From: Riptortus pedestris
Lineage: Eukaryota > Arthropoda > Insecta > Hemiptera > Alydidae
Assembly: GCA_019009955.1 (NCBI GenBank)
Contig: CM032228.1
Coordinates: 252,469,501 to 252,533,500 of the forward strand
Direction: 5' to 3'
DNA length: 64,000 nt
Of the stretch, positions 11,001 to 19,004 are shown piece after piece. The position numbers and the translations under genes are program-made. The notes beneath the pieces are model-generated. The model ran no database searches and had not been told where the DNA came from. It worked only from the letters and a program-made list of their open reading frames with translations. Position 1 is the stretch's first letter. Every line of letters starts with the position of its first letter.

Positions 11001-13778
11001 TTAGTAGAGTTTGTCCATTTTTCGTCCCAGTTTAGTCAGTTAGGAGTATGTAATAGGTATTGATTCGTCTCTTGAAGCTGTATTTGCAAGTTGGTCTGTT
11101 GTGTCATTTCCTAAATTTCCCGAGTGTCCTTTTATCCATGTTATTGCCACATTCTTCTGTCTACATAATGTAATTAGTCTTCTGATCTGTTCAGTCTGTT
11201 CGTTATGGTTTTCGTTATTGTTAATGCGGTCTGTGTTAATTTTGCTGTCCGTATAGATTATACTTATCTCTCTGTCACTTGAAATGTCGTGCAGTGTTTT
11301 GAGTGCCTCAGTAATTGCAAGGTTTTCTGCTTGATTGTTTGTACATAGTGGTGATAGTCTGTATTGTCCTCTCTGTATAATATTGCCTTCTTTTAAAATA
11401 ATGTACGTACACCCAACTCCATCCTTGTTTCTACTTCCGTCAGTGTATATATGATATGACCACGCTATGTCTAGATTGTCTAATGGTGTGATGTAACCCT
11501 TTGGGTGTAACAAGTAAGTATGTCTGACGTATATTTCTATTTCGTATGTTGTAATATTTTGTAATGTAAAGTCTTGTGGGATTTCAATAACATATGTTGC
11601 CTTATCATTTGCTCAGCTTTGATGTAAATTGGCAAAGTGTCTGCTAATACACATGAAGCCTCATAAGATAAAGTACGATATCCTTTAACAATTTTTATGG
11701 CAACTAGACTTTGCACTCTTTCTAATTTTTTTGGCATTTCTTTTCACGCCCAAAGCATGGCCCCATATTTCAATTCCATACGTCAATATGGAACGATCGC
11801 CCCTTTGTATATTGTGGTCAGAGCGTCGAATTTAAGACCCCATGACACTTTAGCAGCCATTGAGAGTCCGTTTATTATTGAAAGCAGTCTTGTTTGTAAG
11901 TTAGTAATGTGATAGTTCCATTTCAATTTTCCGGCAATGTGAAGTCTATTGTCACTCTATTTAATTAATGTCTAAGGTAGGTGTGTGTCTTTGGCTCGTA
12001 AATAGTGTGTATGATGTTTTTTTAAATGAAATTTGAGTTTGTGTTTTTTAGCCCATTCATTGATTAGTACCAAAACAGCTTTAGTAAGTTGCGTGATTTG
12101 AATTAAGTCTATTCCAATAACCATAAGTAAAATGTCGTCTGCAAATGCAATGATTTCAGTTCCTTCTGGTAGTATTGTTTTAAGTAGACTGTCTAAAATG
12201 ATTTTCCACAGTAGAGGTGAGCAAGCTGAGCCCTGTGGCGTGCCTCTATTTTGAGAAGTGTGTACAGTAGTGTTTTGAAGGGTCATGTATACAAGTCGAT
12301 TATTGAGATAGTCTCTAAGTAATTTGTAAATATTTCTTGGGCATTTTTGTGTATGTAATGATTCGAATATCGAAGGCCACCAGGCGTGATCGAAGGCACC
12401 TTTAAAATCCATCGAAACGATCACAATATGTTTCTTTCCTGTTAGATTCGTTCGTAGTGAGTTAGTAATTCTGTATAGTGCGTCAACAGTACTTGTTTGG
12501 AGTGTGAATCCATATTGATTTGGGAGTAATGGAGCATGCCTGGTTAGGTGAACAGAAAGCCTGGAATTAATAATTTTTTCAAGGATTTTTCCATCATGAT
12601 ACGTATGGCATAAATATGAATGATACTTTATCCTCTTGCTTCGATAAAGTTTTGACAAAATGTGTGCATAACGGTTAAAAAAACTTCTCTTGAGTTTCTA
12701 TTATTAAATTGCATACTAACAACTTACCTTTCCTCTGTAATCAATTTTAACTCCTTTATACACATCAGGGCCACCAGGTCTGTTGAAGATTTGACCAGGG
12801 GTTTTATTCCTGTGAAATGAAATGTATTGTAAGTATAAGTTAGAAACAGGGAGAGGACACGCAAGTCCGACACGCAAGAGCTGCGTGAACTAAGCAGACT
12901 TCCCACATTCTGCTATTACACACTACTAACCAATTGAAAACTGACTACAATAAACCTCTTAATATGAAGTAAAGTAAACTCTCTTAATATACGGGGATTG
13001 ATTATGTGTTACGAATAAGTGTAAAGAGCAACAATTATAGAACATAAATATTTTTAATCCTAATCATAATAAAAGTGAAATAAAAAATTCTAAACTCGTG
13101 TTATGAGTATCATATTAATTTATTTGCCTTAAGGGAAATCTGCTAATAAGTATATCTCTTCGGGGCGGGTAAATATGTTATGCGTGCGTGTTTGTCTGTG
13201 TGTTTTGTGTTAGAGTGCAAAATGATCACATAAACCATAAGACATTCCAGAGATACATACTCAGTATTGTTGGCTATGTCATCATACATCATCACAATTA
13301 TCCTGTCAGGATGAACTCCATTGTTGATAAGAATGTGATAAGCATGACAGATGTCCGCCTGAAAAAAAGGATAAAGAATAGATTTATTTTTTCCTAACCT
13401 CCACCTCTACAACCCCAAATAAAGCAAAAACTTACCTGATGCCTGTAGTTAATCCAATTATGTGATCCAGCGACCAGCACAGCCCAGGTAGAAGAGGTCA
13501 GGACTCCAGCCTCAGCAAACCAGAGTATACCCAACAAAGAAACAGCAAGAAACACTGAAATTAGTTAAACTTATTACTATTAAGTAAGCATTACACCATA
13601 ATCGTATCGTTATTGGGTTTATGCGGAATTAATGTAGGTTTTTAATATTCATCGAAAATATCTTTACTGTGACAATATATATTTAAGCATAGTAATCAAC
13701 CAACAAGCTTTCTTATCCCAGCAGAAGAAAAATAAATATATCCCGGGATGGAATGAACTCACGAAAAGAATTTTCCAT
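8..13778 (-). CDS. LGMN: Legumain (asparaginyl endopeptidase), multi-exon gene, 3' end outside window
   Basis: A lysosomal or secreted cysteine protease of family C13 that cleaves after Asn. Eleven exons on the minus strand join in frame with GT-AG introns, giving about 395 codons before the left edge. Seen: hydrophobic signal peptide (residues about 6-19), NYRHQ at 41-45 (R43 and H44 match the human pocket residues), MMYDD, catalytic His147 in FADHG, catalytic Cys188 in EACEAGSM, and LGD at 227-229 matching the S1-pocket Asp. The residue numbers almost equal the human ones. Family length is about 430, so the last prodomain part is missing on the left. Introns 1.2-3 kb long in the 3' half are full of mobile elements, but no exon is damaged. 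All catalytic residues are present, so an active enzyme is expected. Confidence 0.95.
162..338 (-). CDS. LGMN: Legumain exon 11 (prodomain start)
   Basis: TTTACAG acceptor, 59 codons, including [20 protein letters not shown], which fits the paired-cysteine helix of the legumain stabilisation module. The donor (AAG/GTTCGT) is weak. If it is not used, the frame stops seven codons later at 140-138, giving a shortened prodomain. Confidence 0.8.
430..543 (-). CDS. LGMN: Legumain exon 10 (linker)
   Basis: TTTCAG acceptor and GTAATG donor, 38 codons beginning [17 protein letters not shown]. It is Lys/Glu-rich and corresponds to the activation-peptide region. It is less conserved than the core and is supported mainly by splice sites and phase. 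Confidence 0.85.
660..776 (-). repeat. Family A 3' end (fragment) in legumain intron
   Basis: Reverse copy of the A 3' terminus (TATTGAGGTTGTACACTCATG, CGATTTTCGAAA, then the ATGACG block) leading into a short (TA)n at 773-797. It faces another A 3' end at 1690-1808 across a family B fragment. Confidence 0.75.
798..1690 (+). mobile_element. Family B element, truncated (Helitron-like)
   Basis: Starts with the B 5' block (TATATAAAATTGTAACC...), the Cys-less GTTTGTTTG tract and CATAAACGGCTGAACCGAAT, then runs through two of the B internal modules (GTTGTTTATTTTGTTATTTAG, GGAGTGGGGGTTATA). The 3' hairpin and CTAG end are missing. It has no coding capacity and lies in legumain intron 9-10. Confidence 0.75.
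1690..1808 (+). repeat. Family A 3' end (fragment)
   Basis: Contains CATTTTCGTCATCTTCTAG, GGATCGATGGACATTTGAAG, CGAAAATCGTGTCATG and the degenerate terminal palindrome GGTTTCCCTTAAGGAAAAT. It forms the right arm of an inverted pair with 660-776. Confidence 0.75.
1890..2060 (-). CDS. LGMN: Legumain exon 9
   Basis: TTTCTAG acceptor and GTAACA donor, 57 codons. It contains an N-glycosylation sequon NFT at its start, then [20 protein letters not shown] and FLQFG, like the ...SHVMQYGNK... region of legumains where the protease core ends and the linker starts. Confidence 0.9.
2280..3057 (+). mobile_element. I-like non-LTR retrotransposon, 3' end only
   Basis: Starts near an RNase H tail (IPGHENI), with stops. 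A CCHC-like finger follows at about 2580-2640 ([18 protein letters not shown]), then [12 protein letters not shown] and a 3' UTR ending ATCGCCAAGTTGCGACTG with an A-rich tail at 3040-3057. The finger and the tail motif match the longer copy at 21.05-24.44 kb. It is 5'-truncated and dead, and lies in the intron between legumain exons 8 and 9. Confidence 0.8.
3218..3330 (-). CDS. LGMN: Legumain exon 8 (S1 pocket)
   Basis: TTTACAG acceptor and GTTGGT donor. It encodes [17 protein letters not shown], then a [17 protein letters not shown] stretch. It matches the ATTAANP.ESSYA.YYDE...LGDWYSVNWMED block; Asp229 is the pocket acid. The segment just before it is about two residues shorter than in human. 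Confidence 0.94.
3421..4195 (-). mobile_element. Family A element, near full length
   Basis: On the plus strand it begins TTTTAGCAGACTTCCC, passes (TA)n at 3547-3603 and the G-rich GAGGGGGGGGTTTAGAGG block, and ends GGGAATTCTGCTTAGTGTAC then GCGTGACGGACTTTTT. The GCAGATTTCCC-type sequences near the two ends are inverted. No ORF. Architecture matches HINE/DINE-1 elements; that assignment is inference. Confidence 0.75.
4276..4320 (+). repeat. Family A 3' fragment, left of R1-like insertion
   Basis: TTATTTTCGTCATCTACTAG and the GATCGA-type block are interrupted by the retrotransposon after GATTGACATTT. The rest of the A end resumes at 5719. Confidence 0.7.
4321..5718 (-). mobile_element. R1-clade-like non-LTR retrotransposon, 5'-truncated
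   Basis: Minus-strand fragments appear in order: RT thumb (5690-5442, YGIEIWG...[14 protein letters not shown]), RNase H (5433-5170, [12 protein letters not shown] with AEN; 5062-4835, [19 protein letters not shown]), then a Cys/His finger (4759-4499, [18 protein letters not shown]). Small frame breaks separate them. RT palm is absent. The flanks carry GATTGACATTT on both sides (4310-4320, 5719-5729), a likely target duplication. Closest relative in the window is the copy at 10.81-12.66 kb. Dead copy in legumain intron 7-8. Confidence 0.85.
5719..5796 (+). repeat. Family A 3' end, right of R1-like insertion
   Basis: Resumes with GATTGACATTT, then GAAATTTTTCGAAAATCGCG and the terminal half-palindrome GATTTTCCTTAAGTCAAATC followed by TGCTAAAA. 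Confidence 0.7.
6089..6158 (-). CDS. LGMN: Legumain exon 7 (catalytic cysteine)
   Basis: TTTCCAG acceptor and GTGAGT donor. It encodes [20 protein letters not shown] and YDN. Cys188 in EAC is the nucleophile; Glu186 matches the human pocket Glu. One base of the next codon is carried over to exon 8. Confidence 0.95.
6497..7260 (+). mobile_element. Family A element, diverged, 3' part missing
   Basis: Starts AAAAAAGTTACTTACACAGG and AAGCAGATTTCCCACT (the A 5' end), carries the C-rich run at 7160-7169, and ends near TATCGATTTTAGTAACGC just before where the TA tract would be. Lies in legumain intron 6-7. Confidence 0.65.
7411..7490 (+). repeat. tRNA-like sequence, probable SINE head
   Basis: Shows an A-box-like TGGCTCAGTGGTAGAG and a B-box-like TAGATCGAATC 45 bases later, followed by T-rich sequence. 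The anticodon arm does not form a normal five-pair stem with a seven-base loop, so this is read as a tRNA-derived repeat rather than a tRNA gene. Confidence 0.45.
7500..8040. other. Intron sequence, nothing recognised
   Basis: AT-rich legumain intron 6-7 sequence without a coding frame or a repeat I can name. Confidence 0.6.
8045..8081. repeat. (CA)n microsatellite
   Basis: Nearly pure CA dinucleotide run with one G interruption, in a legumain intron. Confidence 0.95.
8626..8764 (-). CDS. LGMN: Legumain exon 6 (catalytic histidine)
   Basis: TTGCAG acceptor and a GTTAGA donor. It reads [20 protein letters not shown] and continues through [16 protein letters not shown] to KKFGQ. His147 in ADHG is the family's general base. 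Confidence 0.96.
8955..9125. repeat. Degenerate tandem repeat, about 27 bp
   Basis: Repeats of CTTGTGAATTGTATCTTCAG-like units (about six, poorly conserved). Intronic; the ORFs over it are by-products of the periodicity. Confidence 0.55.
9126..9900. other. Intron sequence, nothing recognised
   Basis: Part of the intron between legumain exons 6 and 5. No coding frame, repeat structure or RNA gene was seen. Confidence 0.6.
9915..10255. repeat. Degenerate tandem repeat, about 50 bp
   Basis: Six to seven diverged units with the core CATTTCAGCAGTTGAGTTA followed by GATTAGAATATGAGAT. Old intronic minisatellite. Confidence 0.65.
10469..10554 (-). CDS. LGMN: Legumain exon 5
   Basis: TTCCTCAG acceptor and GTAAGT donor. 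It encodes [20 protein letters not shown] then VGTGRVIE, matching the DVTPQNFLAVLRGD..AVKG.GSGKV block of human legumain. It ends with two bases of a Ser codon completed in exon 6. The 2.2-kb intron upstream holds an R1-like retrotransposon. Confidence 0.95.
11040..11513 (-). pseudogene. RNase H domain of the R1-like element
   Basis: A 157-codon frame holding [12 protein letters not shown] (first Asp), [11 protein letters not shown] (Glu), IIYTDSK (second Asp) and [15 protein letters not shown] (His and last Asp). All four RNase H positions are intact even though the element is dead, which suggests a fairly young copy. Confidence 0.88.
11972..12658 (-). pseudogene. Reverse transcriptase palm of the R1-like element
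   Basis: A 228-codon open stretch. Motifs in order: AFDHAW (Asp of motif A), [13 protein letters not shown] (motif B), FADDILL (motif C, catalytic Asp pair). N-terminal endonuclease is missing and a frame break follows, so the polyprotein is incomplete. Confidence 0.88.
12728..12809 (-). CDS. LGMN: Legumain exon 4
   Basis: TTTCACAG acceptor and GTAAGT donor. It encodes [19 protein letters not shown], the NPTPG..NRP.G.DVY..V..DY.G block found in all C13 legumains, and ends at RGK in phase 0. A short family A repeat lies just upstream in intron 3. Confidence 0.95.
12860..13146 (+). repeat. Short family A derivative (both ends, middle lost)
   Basis: Begins AAGTCCGACACGCAAGAGC and AAGCAGACTTCCCA, and ends TTAAGGGAAATCTGCTAATA. 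The (TA)n and G-rich core are missing. Located in legumain intron 3-4. Confidence 0.6.
13261..13358 (-). CDS. LGMN: Legumain exon 3
   Basis: The acceptor follows a T-rich tract ending in CAG and the donor is GTATGT. The exon begins [14 protein letters not shown] and contains [14 protein letters not shown], the conserved VMMYDDIA block of legumains. The final Glu codon is split with exon 4. Confidence 0.95.
13436..13554 (-). CDS. LGMN: Legumain exon 2 (signal peptide, mature N-terminus)
   Basis: TTTCAG acceptor and GTAAG donor. The 119 bases complete residues 6-45: hydrophobic stretch [17 protein letters not shown], then [19 protein letters not shown]. The last block is the conserved start of the C13 peptidase domain, with the substrate-pocket Arg-His. 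Signal cleavage is probably near the AEAG segment (inferred). Confidence 0.93.
13763..13778 (-). CDS. LGMN: Legumain exon 1 (start codon, 16 coding bases)
   Basis: The exon encodes MENSF plus one base and is followed by a GTGAGT donor. The ATG at 13778-13776 has A at -3 and G at +4. It is the only start that joins exon 2 in the frame encoding the signal peptide and the protease. Another ATG at 13783-13781, five bases upstream, is out of frame: it would read into exon 2 and stop after about 26 codons. Confidence 0.75.
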
Positions 13779-13783
13779 TTCAT

Positions 13784-14070
13784 CTTGGTTTTGAAAAATA
13801 TGCTCACTCAATAAATTGTCAGAATTATTTGAGCTGTGGCCGAAAACCAAATGTTGAAGATAAATAAAATGTTTCTTAATACATGAATGACATTAATGTG
13901 TTCAAATTGGCATATGCCAGTGTTCTCAAGTCATTGAAAAGAAGAAAGAACACTTGGAGATCAGCAGACTTGTTTTCACTTCGGATCCATCAGGCAAGTT
14001 CACGAAAACCATAACAAATATAGTTCACAGATTTATTAAGTTCTTGTATGCTATCGACTTTCAGCATAAC
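13784..14070. promoter_or_regulatory. Probable legumain upstream region
   Basis: The sequence immediately 5' of the legumain start. No clear TATA box or CpG cluster could be singled out; the family A copy at 14071 limits any compact promoter to about 290 bp. Assignment rests on position only. Confidence 0.3.
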
Positions 14071-14657
14071 TTTTAGCAGCTATTGAGGTTGTATTCATGA
14101 CGCGATTTTCGAAATTTTTCTTCAAATGTCCATCGATCCTACCCAGGGGATGACGAAAATGAGGTTCATTCAAAACTATATATATATATTTGTCTGTTAC
14201 CGCTCTAGCTGTCGCAAATTTTGTCTTATCGTTACCAAACTTTATATATAATCGTTTTATACAAAAAGAAAGACCAAGTTCGTTAATGGCTGAAATCGGA
14301 CCAGGGGAAGGGGGGGGGATTTAGAGTGGAAGAATTTCGAAAATTCTTAATATCTCCGTTATTATGCATCGGATCGAAAACTTGATTATTACCAATCTTA
14401 TTGCAAATGTAATGTTCTATAAATGTTAATATGTACATTTTTTCATTATCTTGATAATTTACTGAGATATTTGCATTTTTTAGTTTTCGGTCTTCCCCTA
14501 CTCATCTCATATTTTCAATATTCTATTATGTTCTTCAAATAAAGAAGCTTAAATACAAAACATTGTTCTCATTGAACTTTTAAGTTTTGAGATAAATGCA
14601 AATACGTGGCGCACGAGGGAAATCTGCTTAGTTAACGCAGCCCCTGCGTGACGGACT
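14071..14657 (-). mobile_element. Family A element
   Basis: Plus-strand reading starts TTTTAGCAGCTATTGAGG, has a short (TA)n, the GGGGGGGGGATTTAGAG block, TATCTCCGTTATTATGCATC, and ends GAGGGAAATCTGCTTAGTTAA, GCGTGACGGACTTTT. The terminal palindrome has lost its left half. Confidence 0.75.
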
Positions 14658-14659
14658 TT

Positions 14660-14726
14660 TGTTATTTATATTGTTCATCATGGAGCCAACTCGCCTCAAA
14701 GAGGGTGATCTTGTATAAATAAATAA
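14660..14726 (+). mobile_element. I-like or Jockey-like retrotransposon 3' tail fragment
   Basis: GGAGCCAACTCGCCTCAAAG then a TAAATAAATAA tail, similar in layout to the 3' ends at 3010-3057 and 21050-21090 (reverse). Only the last bases of an element remain. Confidence 0.5.
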
Positions 14727-14895
14727 CTAATAAAACGCGCACTACATTTTTTTTTTAAAAAGCCTCGAGTCTCACCGCCATATTCGCAGTGGGATTATAG
14801 ACAAAATGGAAAATTTCTGCATATGATATACGCATTACAAATGTATGTTCCTAGAAGAAACCAAAGAAAAGTCTGTGCAATGTATTAAATAAATA

Positions 14896-16475
14896 AAAAG
14901 TCCGTCACACAGGGGCTGTGTAAACCATGCAGATTTACCACCTGCTAGGGTTGTGGGCAGATTGTCCCCAATTTATCCCATTTCACAATTTATTGCCTAT
15001 TTCTATGTAAAAAAAAAGGACAGAAGTACAAAAAAATACGAATTACTCGCTTAGTTCTTGAGTTACGAAAAATAAATAGAGCAACAATTGTTGAGCATCA
15101 ATAGTTTAACTATGTTAGTCCTCTAACATTTTACAATCCAACTCATAATGACGAATGCATTTTGAATTTTCGAATTCAGGCCTCTATACTCCCACTATTC
15201 CATTCTATACTCCCACTATTCCATTCTATACTCCCACTATTCCATTCTATACTCCCATTATTCCATTCTACACTCCCAATATTCCATTCTATACTCCCAC
15301 TATTCCATTCTATACTCCCACTATTCCATTCTATACTCCCATTATTCCATTCTAAACTCCCAATATTCCATTCAATACTCCCACTAATCCATTCTATACT
15401 CCCACTATTCCAATCTATACTCCCACTATACCATTCTAGACTCCCACTATTCCATTCTATACTCCCACTATTCCATTCTATACTCCCACTATTCCATTCT
15501 ATACTCCCACTATTCCATTCTATACTCCCACTATTCCATTCTATACTCCCACTATTCCATTCTATAATCCCACTATTCCATTCTATACTCCCACTATTCC
15601 ATACTATACTCCGACTATTCCATTCTATACTCCCATTATTCCATTCTACACTCCCAATATTCCATTCTATACTCCCACTATTCCATTCTATACTCCCACT
15701 ATTCCATTCTATACTCCCACTATTCCATTCTATACTCCCACTATTCCATTCTATACTCCCACTATTCCATTCTATACTCCCACTATTCCATTCTATACTC
15801 CCACAATTCCATTTCCGACTTCAGCCAATAACAAATATGATCTTTAGTGTTGACTGAAGCAGTTAGATATCAAGTATGGCGCAGACCGAGTAAACATATT
15901 CGAAACAAGAACGTAAAATATTAAATCATAACGTCATCACGAAACGAATTTGCACGTATGATAAAGGCCTCTCGAAAACAATATTTGATACTTAGGCTTA
16001 GAATAAAGTGGTTCACTATAACAGCTTATTGTGAATATGACTAGAGCAGGAGTGGGGGTTTACTGATGGCTGAAAACTAAATAATCCAAATATCTCTGCT
16101 AATATTCATGGTAGAGAAAATATGTATATAACAGCATTTATAGAAAATTACATTTGCAATAACATTGATTCCATACACTTTTTCGATCTGACGTATAATA
16201 ACGAAGATAATTCAAATTTTCGAAATCCCTCACCTCTAAACCTCCCACCTTCCCCTAGTCCGATTTCAGCCCTTAACGAACTTGTTCTTTCTTTTTATAT
16301 ACAACGCTAATATATCGAGTTTCGTAACGCTTAAACAAAAAATGGTGACCGCTAGAGCGGCAACAGACAAATACATATTTATTTAATTATTAACGGACCT
16401 CATTTTCGTCATCTAGGTATTATGAAAGGACATTTGAAGAAATTTTTCGAAAATAGCTGATTTTCTTCAAGGGAA
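14896..16475 (+). mobile_element. Family A element expanded by an internal minisatellite
   Basis: 5' end AAAAAGTCCGTCACACAGG, then the A body, a 21-bp array at 15181-15815, then the second part of A (GTGGGGGTTTACTG, AACGTATAATAACG, CCGCTAGAGCGG) and the 3' segment CATTTTCGTCATC to GATTTTCTTCAAGGGAAAT. It replaces the TA tract by TATTTATTTAATTAT. The unexpanded homologous stretch lies at 6700-6760. Confidence 0.75.
15181..15815. repeat. 21-bp minisatellite, about 30 copies
   Basis: Unit CCATTCTATACTCCCACTAT plus T. The unit is a multiple of three and stop-free in two frames, which produces long heptapeptide-repeat ORFs (IPFYTPT and LFHSILP) that are not genes. Confidence 0.95.
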
Positions 16476-16791
16476 ATATACCTATTATACTTATTCTAAC
16501 GTAAATGCTTAAATCTAGACAACAAGCTAACACATAAATTAAAAATATCATTACAATAAACCAATTGACTTATCCAATAATTACCATATAAAACCATTTC
16601 TAATCAACCCTAATGTATTTCACAAACTACATTTAAGGGCTATATGAGTTATGAAAAGGTTTGTAAAGATGAGCTATCCATAGGAAATGCAAATCTATTT
16701 CCGTCCTGATGATGGCTAATGCTCGTGTCAAACATTTGACATGTAACAGCTGTCTTAAAAATAAATAGATGACACAGGATCATATTTTTTT
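16476..16791. other. No gene recognised
   Basis: AT-rich spacer. The stretch GATGACACAGGATCATAT near 16770 is the reverse of part of the 114-bp satellite at 19.0-19.5 kb. Confidence 0.5.
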
Positions 16792-17768
16792 AAGGATCAA
16801 TAAGAAGGCCAAGTCCTCTACAGTTTTTAATTACTTATGCAGAGTGCACTTTCGGAGTCAACGCTCCATCCTCAGTGCCTGCTGACAAACACAACCTTGA
16901 GTAATGTAACATTCATAGCATGGCCAAAAACAAAAATAAAAAACAGTCACAAAAACAAACACAAAATAAAGAGTAAAAACAATGGAAAATCTTAAAACTA
17001 GTCAACTAATAAAAATAGAAAATCTAATAACTAGTCAACTACTAAAAATTAAAAAATTGTCTATTGTTTTGGTTTTAATTTTTAGTAGTTGACTAGTTAT
17101 TAGATATTCTATTTTTAGTAGTTGACTAGTTATTAGATTTTCTATTTTTAGTAGTTGACTAGTTATTAGATTTTCTATTTTTAGTAGTTGACTAGTTATT
17201 AGATTTTCTATTTTTAGTAGTTGACTAGTTATTAGATTTTCTATTTTTAGTAGTTGACTAGTTATTAGATTTTCTATTTTCAGTAGTTGACTAGTTATTA
17301 GATATTCTATTTTTATTAGTTGACTAGTTATTAGATTTTCTATTTTTATTAGTTGACTAGTTATTAGATTTTCTATTTTTATTAGTTGACTAGTTATTAG
17401 ATTTTCTATTTTTATTAGTTGACTAGTTATTAGATTTTCTATTTTTATTAGTTGACTAGTTATTAGATTTTCTATTTTTATTAGTTGACTAGTTATTAGA
17501 TTTTCTATTTTTATTAGTTGACTAGTTATTAGATTTTCTATTTTTATTAGTTGACTAGTTATTAGATTTTCTATTTTTATTAGTTGACTAGTTTTAAGAT
17601 TTTGTTTTTGTTTTTTTTGTGACTGTTTTTTATTTGGTTTTTGGCCATGCTATGATTGTTAAATTGTTTTTTTTGTCAGCAGGCACTGAGGATGGAGCGT
17701 TGACTCCGAAAGTGCACTCTGCATAATATTAAAAATCTGTAGAGGACAAGGCCTTTTTATTGATCCTT
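16792..17768. mobile_element. Fold-back element with long terminal inverted repeats
   Basis: The left end (AAGGATCAATAAGAAGGCC, then GTGCACTTTCGGAGTCAACG) is mirrored at the right (CGTTGACTCCGAAAGTGCAC, ending GGCCTTTTTATTGATCCTT). Arms of about 200 bp enclose a 33-bp satellite. No ORF. The arm holds a CTGAGGA...GAAA hairpin shared with the palindrome at 20.4 kb. Confidence 0.85.
17072..17600. repeat. 33-bp minisatellite inside the fold-back element
   Basis: About 16 units of GTTGACTAGTTATTAGATTT with TCTATTTTTAGTA. The first half has TTTTAGTAG and the second half TTTTATTAG, so two blocks amplified separately. Two reverse units lie in the left arm at 16990-17050. Confidence 0.93.
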
Positions 17769-17812
17769 ATCAATTGGTTCCTCTACCATCCAGCATATTC
17801 CAGAGATATTCC

Positions 17813-17935
17813 TTTTAGCAGATTTCCCTTAAGGGAAATCAGCTATAGACGTTGTACTCATGACGGAATTTTCGAAATATTTCTTCAAATGTCCATCGAT
17901 CCTACCCAGGAGATGAGGAAAATGAGGTCCGTTAA

Positions 17936-18007
<72 letters not shown>

Positions 18008-18544
18008 CTGTTAACACTCTAGCGGTCGCAATTTTTGTTTAATCGTCACCAAACTCGGTATTTAATCGTTTTATGTAAAAAGGAAGATCAAGTTCGTTAA
18101 CGGCTGAAATCGGACCAGTGGGAGGGGGGGTTTAGAGGGGGGATTTTCAAAAATTCGAAATATCTCCGTTATTATGCATCGGATCGAAAAATTATATAGA
18201 ACCAATCTTATTGGAAATTAAATTTACTATAAATATTGTTATATGCATTTATTCTCTATCTTGAATATTAACCGAGATATTTGCATTTGTAATCTGCATG
18301 TTCGGACTTTCCGCCGAGAGCTCTGGTGGCCATTTCCATAACTATTCGTCCCTCGTGAATAGGTTTAGAGGTTAGGTTAACTGTTTTTTGGGGCTAGAAA
18401 CTTCTGGGTTATTACGCCCTAAATAATGTTTTAGGTTTAGAGGTTTCTTACTACTACAGTTGTTATTAGGCAGATTTCTCTATTGTAAAACTTCACGTGG
18501 GAAATCTGCTTAGTTTACGCAGCCCCTGCGTGACGGACTTTTTG
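17813..18544 (-). mobile_element. Family A element, complete
   Basis: Both ends are present: TTTTAGCAGATTTCCCTTAA with its palindrome on the left, and GGGAAATCTGCTTAGTTTAC then GCGTGACGGACTTTTT on the right. Pure (TA)n at 17938-18002. Good reference copy for the family. Confidence 0.85.
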
Positions 18545-18587
18545 TTGGTAATATTGAATAGCATTTAATTAATCTGCACTCTCCGCA

Positions 18588-18696
18588 GAGGCCAAAGTTA
18601 TTCAAGTAGCATCGATGGACAGTTGAGGAAATTTTTAAAAAACCACGTCAGTACAACCTAAATGGCTGATTTTCCTAATGGGGAAATCTGCTAAAA
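18588..18696 (+). repeat. Family A 3' fragment
   Basis: ATCGATGGACAGTTGAGG to TTTCCTAATGGGGAAATC and TGCTAAAAT. Confidence 0.65.
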
Positions 18697-19004
18697 TAAT
18701 TATAAAAATAAGAATATTGTATAAATAAATAATATGCTATATAAATGTACACCTACCCTTCATTTTGGATGTCCACTCCTGTCTACAATACCCCATTGGA
18801 CAGTTCCTTCTCTTTTTATATATTCCACTATCTAATCTTATAAGGAATGCTTCTCGACAATTCAATGTTTTTCTTGAATAATATTTGCTAATTAAACCAA
18901 TCAAAATGATAATATGTACTTACATCGCCACTTATTTTGCAAGGAGTAATGATTTCCTTATTTTTTTATTTAATTTACTCTGGTACTTGAATAAGTGTAC
19001 TTGT
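18697..19004. other. No gene recognised
   Basis: AT-rich spacer without ORF or repeat structure. Confidence 0.5.

Larger units (their letters stand above)
10810..12665 (-). mobile_element. R1-clade-like non-LTR retrotransposon, 5'-truncated
   Basis: Minus-strand order: RT palm (12658-11972; [39 protein letters not shown]), thumb (11737-11537), RNase H (11513-11040). FADD is the catalytic RT box. The AFD-WWP and PQGS-PLLW spellings are typical of the R1 group. Relative to 4.3-5.7 kb it has lost about 150 bp of the finger region near 10.86 kb. Frame breaks between blocks make it non-functional. It sits in legumain intron 4-5, in the gene's orientation. Confidence 0.88.

Noticed and set aside
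15155..15857. Long ORFs with a heptapeptide repeat (66 and 231 codons)
   Set aside because: The 21-bp minisatellite unit is a multiple of three without stops, so two frames stay open. No coding signal outside the array.
17760..18017. ORFs with Tyr-Ile repeats (also at 19758, 29729, 38197 and 41348)
   Set aside because: They are translations of (TA)n tracts within family A or B.
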